This document shows, piece by piece, positions 1 to 13,900 of a DNA stretch of 64,000 nt. A program made the translations under genes and the position numbers. The notes beneath the pieces are model-generated. The model was given only the letters and a program-made list of their open reading frames with translations, searched no databases and had not been told where the DNA came from. This DNA is from Trileptium ribeirensis (taxonomy: Eukaryota > Nematoda > Enoplea > Enoplida > Thoracostomopsidae), in NCBI GenBank assembly GCA_030248225.1, contig JASANE010025035.1, positions 1 through 64,000 of the forward strand, read 5' to 3'. Each line of letters begins with the position of its first letter. Positions within the stretch are counted from its first letter, which is position 1.

Positions 1-650
1 TATCCTTGGAACAAGTACCCGGCACACTATGTAAATATAAATTTATATAAGGAAGGCTGTATTTTATATTAGCATATTATATATATAATGATTAAGAATA
101 TATATCTACCAGAAAACCAAAACCTTAGCTTATTACTACTAATTAGACTATCCAATATTATAGCAATAATTGCTCTATGCACCAAGAACCATTTGGCACA
201 GAGGAGCAATAAAAATTAATAACTGTAACAGCGTGTTTTTATTTATCATAATCCATATCGTTACGTAAAAATATAGCAATATAAACAAGGTGTATACATT
301 TCGACGAATAAACGTGATAATATACTAATCACCGGAAGCATTTAAATGGGTAAATGACTCGCGGTATTGCTAATCATAGGGAACCGCTAAACAACCGACG
401 CCGAAAACTACAAAACAGGAGCCAGCACGAGCATTGCAACATGAAGTCACTACTAATGAACCTGTGGACACCTGTCACTGACACCACCTTATGGACCGCT
501 AAATGCATCCATAATAACGGCCTGACACACGCTGACACCATGGTACAACCTGCTACATACATAATTACCCGTTCCAAAATATAATTAATCCAAATAAAAG
601 AAAAAACGTAGCGGAAGGCCGAAACGTTTTTGCCATTTGTGACAATACCG

Positions 651-780
651 ATATGTATGTTAATGTTTACATGTATGTGTGCATGTATTTATATTTATTT
701 GTGTATCTCTATGTATACAAGGTAGACATATATACATGTATGCTGCACATGTATACCAATACATATATACATATAAATAA
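651..780. repeat. Simple repeat, ATG/TA-rich
   Basis: Low-complexity tract of imperfect TATG, TGTA and TA units. It has no coding character beyond the length of its ORF. Confidence 0.7.
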
Positions 781-894
781 TAGCAATCCCCAACACACCA
801 TCACCAACCGCCGGCCTCCGCCGGCGGGGGGGCAAAACCGCTGTTTTTCATCTACTTGGGGGCATCTCGATTTTGCCGGCCCCCCCGGCCCCAC

Positions 895-1319
895 ACTTTG
901 GAGAGGCCAGTTGACAATCATAAAACTTTTGAAGCATGAAACATTGAAAATGCTAAAACCTCGTCGACCCTAAACTCATCGAAAACAACTGACAACACAT
1001 AGAGTATTTGTGATGTACTATATATAAAACCAAACACTCGTATTCAGCCTACCGGAAGACCTGCATAGACAATACTTTTGATAACCTGTACGCAATACAT
1101 AACCAACTTTGGAGAGGCCAGTTGACAATCATAAAACTTTTGAAGCATGAACCATTGAAAATGCTAAAACCTCGTCGACCCTAAACTCATCGAAAACAAC
1201 TGACAACACATAGAGTATTTGTGCTGTACTATATATATAAAACCAAACACACGTATTCAGCCTACCGGAAGACCTACATAGACAATACTTTTGATAACCT
1301 GTACGCAATACATAACCAA
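895..1319. repeat. Tandem duplication, two 211-bp units
   Basis: Units 895-1105 and 1106-1319 are nearly identical. Each starts ACTTTGGAGAGGCCAGTTG and ends GTACGCAATACATAACCAA, with only a few substitutions and a two-base TA difference. The start resembles the terminal sequence of the small TIR element at 56531-56894. The end belongs to a repeat seen in many introns here. Confidence 0.9.
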
Positions 1320-1990
1320 CCAATCAAATGAAGACAGACTATATTCTGGAAATAGGCTTCAATGACACTAAACCCATGAAATATGCATGCTGAATTCTAG
1401 ATAACCAAATCATCGCTCTTAAACTTCAGAAATACCTATAATATAGATCATTGTTGATGCCTTGCACGAAATATATAATCAGACAAATGAAACCGCACTG
1501 TATTTTAGTTCGTCGACTGTAAAACCCTTGAAACCACCACGAAAAGGCAGTATATAGTCAAGTTGGAACCTAGGCAGCACAGCCACCGTATCGAAATCTA
1601 TTAGACATTCATTGTACGGTAAAAACAAGCAATAACACGGCGAAATTAGAAAATAACTATTTCTGATAAAGAACCATATCAGGGTTTGGTCCCACAAAAA
1701 GTCGTGGTTAGCAAAGTTGCAGATCTCGATGATCTTATTCAGTTATTATCCATTTGTCGATGCGAAGCTTATGTCGCGAGATATGGGCGATGAAACATTG
1801 AAACCCGTGTCCCCGGATTTAGAAAAGAACCCTTAAAGACCTGTTTTTTTGCCATTTTGATCCCGAAGATGTGGTCAGAGCTGTTCGTGTACAACGAAAG
1901 GGCACACCTTCATGACTTTGGCTATCGAATAAAAAATTGTAGAAGTCCGTACATCCAAAACGAGTTATGAATGACAGCGACAGGCAAAAA
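1320..1990. repeat. Dispersed intronic repeat, copy 1
   Basis: Shares ordered blocks with 7600-8290 and 14395-14853: a 'tattctggaaat...ccctaaaccca' block, a 'ctctagataaccaaa' block, then 'gatctcgat' and 'cctgttttttgccattttg'. These are diverged copies of one repeat of at least 600 bp whose class I cannot tell. Only the opening blocks are seen in some other copies. Confidence 0.6.
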
Positions 1991-2742
1991 AATTTCCACG
2001 ATTTCCCAGTTTCGCCCTAAGTGGTAACTCCGCTCGATCACTATAGACAAACTACATATGGCACACAAAGATGTGTTCTGGTTGCCCGGCGTTCGTGAGT
2101 GCTAAATTCCCGGTTTCACGGATTTTTTTAGGTTTTTCCAGACATTTTCACGGTTTTCCTACTAATTCAGTGGAATTGACCAGCGTGTGAGGTTTGCCGT
2201 TATATCATAAGACAACTTTCGAAACTGATTTCACCATTTTCAGCTGTGAATTCTTTTTTTAGTACAACACATAACTTTAAACTTTAGCACGCCATCATCT
2301 CAGCATAATGCTTCAACCAAGTGGCATTTTTCACAAACTACTTTCAAAACCAAATTGAAGAAATGCATCCGTCAAATCAATAATAAATGAATATTTTTCT
2401 AGCAAAACACTTAACATGGGTTATCAGGGAGCAGTTGTGACTTTTGAATATTATTTATAACATGCCGCATAATGAAGGGCATTGAGCTAGCATACGTTGC
2501 GCCGGTTCGGAAAATGTCGTTCTAATATAGCACTGCTAGTATCTCGGAAGCGAGGGTAAACCGGCCTTAATAACCAAACAATGGTACACAGGGTCCATAT
2601 TACCTTTAGAGGCCGGACGGTATAACGTTAGAAAAACGAACAGCTTAGAGCGGGTTTTGGGAGCGGCAGCCTTAGCAAATGGTTCATATCGGGACCTCAG
2701 GTTACGCTAAGACTAAGCTTAGTATATCGAGACCGGCATAAT

Positions 2743-3150
2743 ATGCATTTCACTTCCGTCATTGGCTGTATTCAGCATACCAAAAACTATAGACCATTGT
2801 TGATGCCCCGTTCACTGTACATAATCAGACTACTGAATACAGATTGTATTCTGGAAATCGGGTTCATTACCCTAAACCCATTCGGAACGTCTGAAAGCGC
2901 AAATATTTCATTCTGCTCTCTATATAACAAACCATTGTAATCAACGAGATACATATATAAAGACTATTCGCGATGGCCTGAGCGCAATACATAACCAAAC
3001 AAATGAAAACACGTTTATCAAGTTTTACAAAACGAGATCGGCAGCCGTAAAACCCATGAAAAGTTATAGTATAATCAAATTGGACTCTAGATAACAAAAC
3101 AACCAATTTCACCGTAATTTATAACTAAAAACCTGTCGTTGTAAGGTTAA
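2743..3150. repeat. Dispersed intronic repeat, partial copy
   Basis: Contains the same order of blocks (attctggaaat, ccctaaaccca, cgcaatacataaccaa) as the copy at 1320-1990, but diverges before the 'gatctcgat' block. Confidence 0.5.
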
Positions 3151-4157
3151 CGCAAGCAATAATAAGCCGAAACATGAAACATCCATATTTCTGGCAAAGG
3201 GTCGACCCACATTTCGTGATGCGATGTAAAACGGGTCGCCCGGTGAATCAGAACAAGGGCCCCCGAATCATGACACCAGTCAACTTTCCAACTGAAAGGT
3301 CAGATATGAATACTGAAATTTTCAAAAATGTGCTAAAAAATATCACTGTATTTATGATTTCCCCCGTTTTTCTTACAATATTCCCAATCGCGGGATTCCG
3401 AAGCCCCAAACGTCGAACAAAAATATATCTATCCACCACAATGTATCGACGATTTCTGTAACAAATTTCAAAAAAGCATGCTAAGATTATTAAGCACACC
3501 TGGAATAAAACACGGAAGTTACCAAGCTTTTAGTTCCTGCAATATTAGTATCAATGCTTTCTCGTTAATGTTGCACCAAAAAATTTTTATCACGTGGCGA
3601 CGATGAGTTGCTAGGAAATAACTAAAATCCAATATAATTCATTTCGAAAATAGAAAACGACAGCATCGGCTGAACTCTATGTTTCTTCTGCCAAAAATAC
3701 ATGCCGTATGCGCCAGCAATGATTGTCGCCTTTCAAGCGATCGAGTATCATACAATCAGTGCTATAACATTGTGTACAAGTGTGGACAGGAATTAAAAAC
3801 GTCAATCGTTTGGTCTATAGCACGATTATAATTTTGCCATACGATGGATGATAATAAGAGCGTATATTTGAATAACAGAATAGAAAAGGAAGAACATATC
3901 TGGGACTGATAAAGCATTACTGAGCGAAACTATGGTTACAATCAGAATTAAGCGCACAAAAAATCGAACGCAAACGAAATCGTATAATGATATTGCAATC
4001 GATCGATCTTCGTTTAAACGAAATTCTTTAAATTAAACGAACATAAAAAATGATTTTAACATAATCGAACCTTGTAAAATTAATCGCAGTACGATCGATT
4101 CTCGATCAAACGAGAACGATCGAAGTCGAACGAAACTTCGTTCGAATTTTGAGCACT

Positions 4158-4403
4158 AAATTCAAATTGCAACTGTATGAGATATTAAAAAAATAAACGG
4201 ACAATAGGGACCACGGACATAAGAAACAAAAACGAATCATTTTTATTATGTTATAATTTGTTAAGCATATTGCGACTCCAAAATTCAAATTGCAACTGTA
4301 TGAGATATTAAAAAAATAAACGGACAATAGGGACCACGGACATAAGATACAAAACGAATCATTTTTATTATGTTATAATTTGTTAAGCATATTGCGACTC
4401 CAA
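4158..4403. repeat. Tandem duplication, two 123-bp units
   Basis: Units starting at 4158 and 4281 share AAATTCAAATTGCAACTG through TATTGCGACTCC almost without change. The high identity indicates a recent local duplication. Confidence 0.9.
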
Positions 4404-4749
4404 TTCCCACTACAAATATTGCCCTTTGTAGCATAGAAGAAATAGTAAAAGTACCAAGAGCCTATGATAAAATTTGTTTAGTGTACAGCGAATACGAAAA
4501 ATTTCAGTGACATCCGATGTTATCAAACCAATAGTCCAAAAAAGCTAGTCTCCAGAATACACTATAACAACCGTGCTATCCAACAATAGTTGACCCAACC
4601 CTGGCCATGTAAAAAAATTTTACATATTAAGGCCAAAAATGCTATAAGCCATGACTCTATCTTACATTTAATTTATACATGGTAGTATTTTATCAGAAAC
4701 AAATTGAAAAGAAATGTCAACTATAAATATGAGCTTATGTCATCGCTAC

Positions 4750-4928
4750 CTTTTTCCATCCGTAAAAATGCATCGACGACAACTTGCCATAGTTCGGTTC
4801 GGCAATATGAATATTGAGCGACTGTGACTGATCGATGTATGCACCGCGAACCGCGGCCATGTCGATAATTACACGCTGCGGTATTTCCCAAACAGTTTTG
4901 TACAACTGCTTGATTTCCTCGGGAATCC
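4750..4928 (-). CDS. RRM1: RRM1 exon 16 (last recognised)
   Basis: 179-bp exon with acceptor ttttatag and donor GTAGCG. It reads [15 protein letters not shown], then [17 protein letters not shown] and [17 protein letters not shown]. The family continues with G-L-K-T-G-M-Y-Y-L-R-T, which holds the radical-transfer tyrosine pair, and a cysteine-containing tail. I found no exon for these at 1-4749, so they should lie to the left of the window. Confidence 0.95.
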
Positions 4929-7900
4929 CTATAAAACCGAATCATTATCTTCATCATTTCGAATTATTATTATTATCTATTATTTTGTAACACCATAAAA
5001 ACCATTATATGGCTCAGAAAATCAAACTAGTTTCGTACGACCTTTGCGTTTTCAATTTCTCAAAACTATGCGCCAGTTAGCTGTTATTCGGTTTTATTTT
5101 TGAAGCAAACCCTCTGTCAGGCTGAAAAAACAGTAGAATTTAAGAAACAAAAATGCAATCTATAATGTATTAATCAGCGCTAAATTAACAAGCGATTTAG
5201 GCTGCTCAGCTGATTGTGCCAATGACTAAGGTGGAGGGTGTAGTTCAGGTTTTGCCAAATCGTAAACCATGTGTAGCGGCGTGCCCTATAGGTCGATACG
5301 TGTAAATTCGTGGCACTCTAATACACAGCTCACAAATAGCAGATAGAATACCTGCTTAGTGTTTGCTCAACTGCTGACCACGAACTATCCGTATAAACAT
5401 AAAATATAGGTCTTCGCTAGTTTGGTCTTCAATAAGCTGCTTGAGCACTACAACTCCTGTCACTTCGACGCCTAGAACCAGTCTAGTCCTAGCTACGTAT
5501 GGGAACCGCGAACCTGACTTGTCCTGGTGTATGTATGTATGTATGTAGCGGCGCGAACCAGAATAGTTCTGCAGGCTCAAGAAACACGAACTTGATCGGA
5601 CCTACCCAGTGCGTCCAGGCTACTGCGAGGTAATAAAGCAAACTCGTATTATTAATGACATAGCAAAGCCTTTATTGTGTTGTGAAACCTTCATCAGGAC
5701 CTGTTATTAAGTCAGGTCAATTCAGATTCAACCAATTAAACTTAGACTACTAACAAGATCTGAGGTTACAGAAAAATGAGCATGAAGATGGTACAACAAG
5801 CTTTATTTATACTAATGAACTAAATGTCAACTGTCACCTTTCAATAATTTGCATATCTGAAATAAAGCGATTTGTTACAACCATCAAGAAATTGTTACCA
5901 AAGAGAAAAAGGAGTAGGCGTATGATGCATTGCTACACATGTATATGAATTGAAATTCAATTTTGATAGTGGGGTCATTTCACGAAACCATGTCATTTTA
6001 GTCGGGGGGGGGGGGGGCTACATCGGCACCTTTTGGCCCATACCACCAGTCTTTTGTAAGGAAATTTAATGTCGCTGTGAGATGTAGTAATAGCATATCC
6101 GACGATCATAACGAGGTATAGTGGACCTCTGTACCCCAAACATATCAGGAGCCAGAGACCCTCAACCCGGGTTGGCCAAATGAAGCCAAAAACACATGTC
6201 CCAATATAAACGTTCGCCGTATCGCTAGCACGTGATACATATGTGTGTTTTCATTTCACTGTGATCCATTGGTATTTGCTAATTTTTCCGGAAAAACTTG
6301 GGAGTAAGCATCGACACTGAAGCTGACGTCAAGCTTCCAAAATTTTTTTCGTGACATGTAGCCCCCCCCCGACCAAGGTCAAATCTGGCAGCTTTCAGAC
6401 GCTGGTAAATAACGTCAAAGTGCACTAGCGCCAAAAATGATATATAACGGTAATCGTAATCAGTACAGGTGTTATTGAAAAAAAATAATATCGGCGTCTG
6501 TCCATGTGTTATTTCATTATGAGGTCGAAGGTCATAAAATGCCAAAAATGGGGTATGCAAAATGTAGCCCCCCCCCGACCTGACCAAACTTAAATTTAAA
6601 TAAGCCAAATTTAGCATACAGTCTTACAATAGGCCGGATATAAACAGTAAAGCCCCACTAGAATCGACCCATCTATTAAAAAATTTTAATGAAAATGTAG
6701 CCCCCCCCCCGACCGCATGTATAAAAAGTAATCGAAGGTCGCAAGAATCATATTAGTATATAAGTTCATCATCATTGCACTATGATATGGGGCCGTGCTG
6801 TTAACTGGGCAGCTAGGGAACCCTACTGCCTGCCCGCACATCTATTACACGCATTGTCCTTGGTATCATCACTTAAATGTAAGCTAGTCATAGATCAATT
6901 GTATTTGTTTTACACCAGCTTACATCTAGAATGTATAGAAGTAGCTAAAGTTTGGCGCGTTGCATGCTGTAGGAAGCTGTAGCCCCCCCCCCCGACCTGA
7001 GGTGTAGCCCCCCCCCCCCGACTCAACATATCGGGGTGCCATTTTTTACAAGGACTAAGGATTTGCCTGAAATTTTTTCTCAGACGTCCCCCGCTCATGG
7101 TTGGTTTGTGAGCATAAAATGGTATCTGTCGGTGCTGTCTCCGTTGCGCTAGAAAAACTTCTGCAACAGGCTTGTTCTAAATTGGTCGATTTTTAACCCC
7201 AAGAATGCCCTAGCAGCATCAATTTTAGGTCGCAAGTGCTCCAAATGGCTTGACGAGGACCATTTTGGTCCGACTTGCATAAAAACAGACCATGGTTCGC
7301 GTGTCACTCCGTCAACCTACAGCATAATGACTTATTTGGGATTAAAATTTGACCCACAGGGGGGCCTTTCCAATCCCTGTAGCAGGTTTCAGGTAGCTCG
7401 TTTTGCATAGAGACCTCGATATTCGAAAAATTCAGGATTTTTTACATCGGAAGGGGTCTAGACACTGTACATTCAAAAACGTTTCATTTTGGCTTCAAAA
7501 AGTGGTGTTTCAAAAGTACATGGTTTCGTGAAATGACCCAGTGACAAAATGTACTTCTTGAGTTTGCAGTTATATAATTAAGTAAATGCATTTTCGACTG
7601 AGCCATGTATCCCACTACCGACAAACCTATATAGAAAATTCTTGACGACATGTACGCAATACCTAACCAAACAACTCAAGATTATATTGGGAAAATCTTT
7701 GTTATTTTACCCTAAATCAATTGAAACCCCATGAAATATGTAATGCTTCCTGGACTCTAGATAATCATTGTACTTCGTATACCGAGAAATTTTATAATAT
7801 ATTTTTGACGCCACGTACCAAATTACTGAAGACATACTATATTCTGGAAATTGGGGTCAGTGACCCTAAGCCGAACGAAAACGTCTGAAAACGCATAAGA

Positions 7901-10900
7901 TACTCTTGCTAATGAACAGTCGTTGTAAGGTAAAAACAAGCAAAAACACGCCGAAATTTGAAAAAATCACCATTTCTAACAAAGTGTCGACGAACGGATC
8001 CGGTGAACAGATCGGTCCCACAAAAAAGTCATAGCCACAAAAGTGGTAGATCTCGATAAGCTGAGTCTGTAGAATGGTCTTCATGTTTCGATGCGAAGCC
8101 TGTGTGGGCTGCGAAGCTGGTACCCATATGGCCAGATTTGCAAAGAACCATTAAAAACCTGTTTTTTGCCATTTTGTGCCCGAAGGTGGGTCGGAGCTTT
8201 CCGTATTCAACTATAGAGCACGTATTTTCGCCTATCATCGTGTTTTCCCTATCGAATAAAATATTTACTAAAATCTATCCATCCGAAGATGAGTTAGAAA
8301 TGACAGAAACAATCAAAACAAATTTTCACGACTTTACCCTCTATCGCCTTCAGTGGAAATTCCGCTAGAGGTCAAATATGTACTGCAATCTTACCGTCAA
8401 TATTCTGAATGGAGCCGCCATTTGCAATTATTTCATTTTTCACGAAATCATCCCAGAGACCAAGTTCGATGAGATCTTTTAGCAAATGTTGATTGACCAC
8501 CTAGAAGTAAATTATGTTTTCACACGACTGTTATACCAACGGCTACCTCAAGCTAAAACTGAAATCGAGGAAATGTTATAGCATTTTCTCTGGGTTGGAG
8601 AAAACTAAACTATGCGCACGATATTTTCAATATTGTTTGCGTGCTACAAACATCCTCCAATTATATAATAAAGCATGTCGTTTCACACAGCTTCGTTGTA
8701 CTATTCAAGTATTCCACGAAATTTTACACAAAAATGACAGCTTAATTCTTCTCAAATTCCAATAAATTTTGGGGGGACAATAAGTAAGGTGACCAGCGTC
8801 AAGCCAATAATAAATCCCCGTTTTTTGCTTCAAGAATTATCCGTTTGCTCAACGTTGTCACGCGCCTAACAACGACGGCTATCCATTTATTGAAGGGGCA
8901 ACCTACTTCAGCAGACCTCCTTGTCCTCCGCTTGGGTCGGAGGTTTCAGCCTTCATTTGTGACATTCACGATATTATTATGAGCGACCGACCGAGCGACT
9001 TGGGACGACTCGCCGTAAGACATGCTCAAGCACAGTGCACAAAATCCGTGTATAAATCCACTGTCTATACCGCTGTTATCAAGCAGATGACAAAGAAAAA
9101 AGCGACGAAAACATGGAGCAGAAATGTACTAAACCCTACTGACCTGTCGTAAGCCCTCCGAAACTTCGGGAGCCCCCTATGTTCATTCTCGGTGAAATTT
9201 CAGACGAAAAAATTTTGCGTAAATATACGAAATATTTAAACATTTTCATGTAGTTTTACCGCCGTACATGTATTTTAAAGCTACAAAACGACGCTTTAGC
9301 ATTAGAAATAGTGGTAGTTTCGCATACCCAAAAAACATGAAGTTTGAGACAGGGTTTATTTTAACATGGGGCGGTTCGGCCGAGAGGGGGTGATACTAAC
9401 TACCCCCACTCTGGACAAGCCAGCACTGATATACTGCTACTCGTTGCTGTATACCGGCTTTCCCACTCGCCGAAGAAATGTGGTGGTGCGGGGGGCTTCC
9501 ACGGAGGTACCATGTTCATTGTTGGTGGAAATGTCAAATGTGAGGGGCGGCGAAATTTCAATTCTTTCGCATGCTTTACGACACATTTAGCTTGTTTTAG
9601 CCACGTTTAGCTATTTCCGGCGCACATGGCAATATTTAGAGTGGCAAGTGTGTTATTCAATAACTCAAAACAGTAAAAATCGTGCCCACTGTTATTTTTA
9701 TGTGGTTTCAATCAATATCAAACATGGTGAATTTTCTGGAGTTGCGAATGGGCTGGGGGAATGTCCAAACGGCAGAGAGGCCAGTATATATGTGTAACAG
9801 ATCCATACGGATCATTACGAGGTGGATTAATCCTGACCACAGCCTAATGGCAAACTTTTATCGAAAACCCATAAACTTGGCCACACTCTAATGGCCAACA
9901 TTTACAATAATCCTGGCCACAGTCCAATGGCCAACATTTAGTCGAAGACCTAAATAATCTTGTCCACAGTATAATGGCCAACTTTTTACCGAATATAAAT
10001 AATCTTGTCCACAGTGTAATGGCCAACATTTTGGCGAATTCCCTAATAATCCTGGCCATAGCGTAATGGTCAACATTTTCGAATTTAATTGCGAATGTTC
10101 CCCAACGTAGAACACCTCATGGAAATAACCCAATCGGGTACGAAACCCACTGTAGCACCAGAATACGTAAGTAAACGGGTCTAGAACCAATCTGTAATCC
10201 CTCCGTGCGCCGTAAAATTATAAGTCGAATTCCCCCGTATATACAAACCGACGGTAAAGCTTTGCCGTCACCCTATTTGTGAACCGTATATATAGTACAA
10301 ATCATGACTCAGTACGTTCATTAACCTGACCCGCGTTCAGGTTTGACACGCGCATTGAAGAAGCAAACCTTAGCGTGACTCGCCGATTCAATTGTTATTG
10401 TATAAGTACGACTCATGCGACTAATAAAGAAAAGTTACCGCCGAATTTTAAAACTCACGCGGAGCACCCAGTATAGAAATTTAGACGCGCGAATCCGATG
10501 TTAAACATCTAGGGATTTGTCAGACCCTAGTGGGGGCACCGGCTACACAAATTAATCGTTCCGAGAAAGTGGGAACCGATTTTGATCAAATGCAAATACC
10601 CAAAATCTTACACTTCCGTGGTTAAACGTGGATAGGGAATAGTGGTATGGTCTCTTTCGTCTGTGAGCAGGTGACGGAGCCGACCTCCCTGGGGACCTCA
10701 AAGGTAGTACCTCGTAGACTACGTGCGCAACCCGTCCGGCAGGATCAGAACACATCCTGTGAAGCGCTCCTGCGGCTTGCTAAGCTCCGTAATTTCTTGG
10801 GCCTGACCCCAATTCAAAAAAAAAATTTAAGAATTTGAACCCAATAGGTCCGCCTTTGCAGTCACGATAGCCGGGGTCGCATGGGCATTACGTTTGTGGA

Positions 10901-13900
10901 AGTGCGTAATGCAGCAGCGTCACGTCCATTGCACATGCAATGTTTTAAAAACGTTCATCTAATAATTTTGTATAACAAAATATACGTGGCATAAAATCAT
11001 AATATAATTCTGCTAGCAAAAAAGAAAAGGTACAGAAAATGATAGCCAATTAGACCTCACTAGCCAACAAGCTCGGAAGCGTCAAATGACTCCACGGACG
11101 TAGATCCACTAATACAAATCAACATGACATTACAAAAAACTATTGAAAAATCCCCGGTTTTACCAATCTTTGCACTAGCAGCTTTGAAACATCGAGTTTT
11201 TCTTAGATCTCATGTAGGCTGACGTATGCTTTGAAATTAGCAGAACACTATATTGTCAGAATACTTTTGCCTTCTTTTGGTTAAGTAAACATGGTCAAAT
11301 ATATTCGCAGATACATAGAAACGGTGGCGAACAGTACATGTGACCAGATTCTGAAAATAAGGGTGGGCTCAACACATGTTTTATTAACGTTTGGTTTTAT
11401 GGTTTCGAAGGTTTTGGAAATGCCCCTTTTCCAACGAAGTAAAAATTTTCCCTCTAGTAATTGAAGCCGGAAGAAAATTATGACATAGCCTGGACAGCAA
11501 ATATCTACGGATGCAGCGTTTCTACCTGAAGAAATAAGCCTCACATCTAGCTTTAGATAGAAGGTACGATCTTTGCAAATGCTATCTGCAAATCGCTTAC
11601 CTGAAATTCACCAGACAAAACTCGTCGAGTGTAAATATTTGAAGTATACGGCTCAATGGATTCATTATTACCGAGAATTTGTGCAGTGGATGCAGTCGGC
11701 ATTGGCGCAAGTAATAATGAATTACGGACACCGTGTCTGGAATGGTATAAAACATACTATGACTATATCTGGGTTTTGAATACCGCGAAATTCGCAAAGC
11801 GATCGAAGATCGGTATCAAAACTGTTAAATGTGAGCTACACATACGAGTCGGAAGACACATTCGCTAAGTATGAAACTTTATTACTACGGTAACGCGGCA
11901 CCCTGTGCTTCAATCTCTGTTGCTCGTTTTAGAACATTCCCATTGCTGCGATAGACTCGGGGAGATTCTAACATGCGACGGGCAGCTATCGAGCATCAAC
12001 AGTGTACTGAATTATAAATGTGAATGGCTATATATTCGATAATGCAACATGTAAGGTAAATAGTATTGTCATGAAAAAGGTACATATATACACCATAGAA
12101 ACTATTTGAAAATGAGTTTTGGCTTCTCTAAATAGGTGAGAAGGGCCACCCAGGTAAATTTTGCCCTCCCCAGTTACTCTCCTGAGCCACTAAAATTTGC
12201 TAATTTTTGTCTCATAGGGAAAAATGTGCGAATTTGTCCCAATTTTGGCTAAAAATCCCCGAATTTTCACCGCGGGATTAAAAATCACTAAATTCTCTCC
12301 TCTGGTAAGGACAAATTACTGCAATTAGTTGCCAAAATTAGACATTTTGGTGTTTCTGACGGTTACAGTATTTTGTGCTCCCCCAGTTGAACTGGGGGAC
12401 GCACAGATACCTACACTGGGTTCCGAACTGGAGGATCTATATCTCATGCCCCCGAGCACAATTTTGGTGGTTTGGAGATCCCATGTACGCGATAACATGT
12501 CATAATATATTGTAACCATATTGCGTCAAAAACATACAGGAATATAAATCCAAACTTCTACCCGTCAGTACCTTTTCCTGACAACTATATTATGTTTATA
12601 AGAACACACTGACTGTAAAACCGAAAGCAACGTACTGTGCAATCCTGGCCCGTAAACTTTGCCAGTCCCAACGATTTGATGGCTTAACGTCCCACATATC
12701 AAATTGCAGAATCTGCAACAAACATATTTTTAGTGTATAGATGTTTCAAATAAATAAATAAATATAGGTAGGCATAATTTTGTTATACAGCTTGAGGGTA
12801 TTTTTTGCCCAGATAACAGCTATAAAACGGAACAATTTGTATAATTGCACTAAATTCAAGCACTGAGTAAATATAAATTCAACACATAGTTCCTGCGTTC
12901 AGTGAGAGCCTTGACAGAAAATAATTCCGTCTTTTAGGGCAGCATTTTTAATGCTTACCATATCAAATGATCCAAAAATGCCAAAAAAATACACTATGAT
13001 AGTAGTAGACCTTTCTAACATCCTGTGTTCAACTAAACTGAAAATATAACAAACAAAATTGTGAAAAAATTATAACAAAGTTCGAGTTCTTGATGAAAGG
13101 ATGTTGCATGAAGATGGTTTTCGTTTTTTAGCGGTAGCAGCTCGTGGAAACAAAGTTTTACTTCGAGCGTCCCACGATAAATTTCACGTCTTTCCGACTA
13201 TTCCCCGTTTTAACGCATGCAGCAACTCTGGGTGTACAAATATTTGCTAAAATACGCCCAAAATTTCACTATGGCCATTCGAAAACTTGAACATGATATA
13301 AAGAAACCACGGCCGTTAGGACTTGCATGGAGCATAAAATGGGAACAACTGGGCCTTAGAAATGTAATGCCTTTTTTATGAAATCGTTAAATATAAGTGT
13401 CTGTAGATACGCTGCGAAAAATTCTATAGGTACGAAAAGCAACTTTTAAGCTATTTATATCTCAAGTTATTAGAATGTTTTGTTACTTTACATTTACTCA
13501 AGCTATATAAAACTGCTGAATGTGCATCCAGAGGAGCTTGCTCATAGCTACTGCGAGTGGTAGAAAATATCGACAGCAATATAAAAATTAGATCAATTTT
13601 GCAAAGCACAGCCCCTAAACGCATATACCCCTTTACTAATCGGAGAGCCAGGATAAGTCTCATATGCGCCCAATTTTGCAGCAAGTTCACAGGAAGCATC
13701 CAAGGCAGCATAGTAAATTGTTTCAAATATATCGCTATTAAGCGTCGCTGCTTCTTCCGAGTCAAACGGTAGCCGTGAAAGTATAAATGCGTCGGCAAGA
13801 CCCTGAACTCCAATACCGATAGGTCGATGACGTTTGTTTGAACGTTCAGCCTGAAAAAATGAAATCCCTACACGATATACGATTGGGATAGCGGTGCGCC

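Larger units (their letters stand above)
1..4749. other. Downstream flank or further intron, no recognised gene
   Basis: AT-rich sequence with a TATG-type simple repeat, a 211-bp and a 123-bp tandem duplication, two or three copies of an intronic dispersed repeat, and an inverted GAACGA/TCGTTC block near 4000-4145. The small ORFs have no protein-family resemblance. It is probably part of the next RRM1 intron, since exon 16 ends at a splice donor. Confidence 0.5.
4929..8394. other. RRM1: Intron between exons 15 and 16
   Basis: 3466 bp. It holds a (GTAT)n run near 5526-5546, a TIR element with poly-C tracts (5972-7539) and a copy of the dispersed repeat (7600-8290). The rest (4929-5520, 5550-5970) shows nothing I recognise. 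Confidence 0.7.
8501..11600. other. RRM1: Intron between exons 14 and 15
   Basis: 3100 bp. 8770-9000 resembles 44370-44560, and 9140-9340 resembles 57085-57310; both are diverged repeats. From about 9620 rightward it is palindrome arm 1, which includes a hairpin array and a repeat module at about 9790-10930. Confidence 0.6.

Noticed and set aside
3660..3740. Minus-strand G-M-Y-F-W-Q-K-K-H-R, briefly considered as the missing G-M-Y-Y-L-R-T exon
   Set aside because: Only G-M-Y matches the family, no AG acceptor precedes it, and the following residues differ.
9366..9590. 74-aa plus-strand ORF in intron 14
   Set aside because: No family resemblance. It lies next to a diverged repeat shared with 57085-57310.
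13451..13813. 120-aa minus-strand ORF overlapping exon 12
   Set aside because: Shadow frame of RRM1 exon 12.
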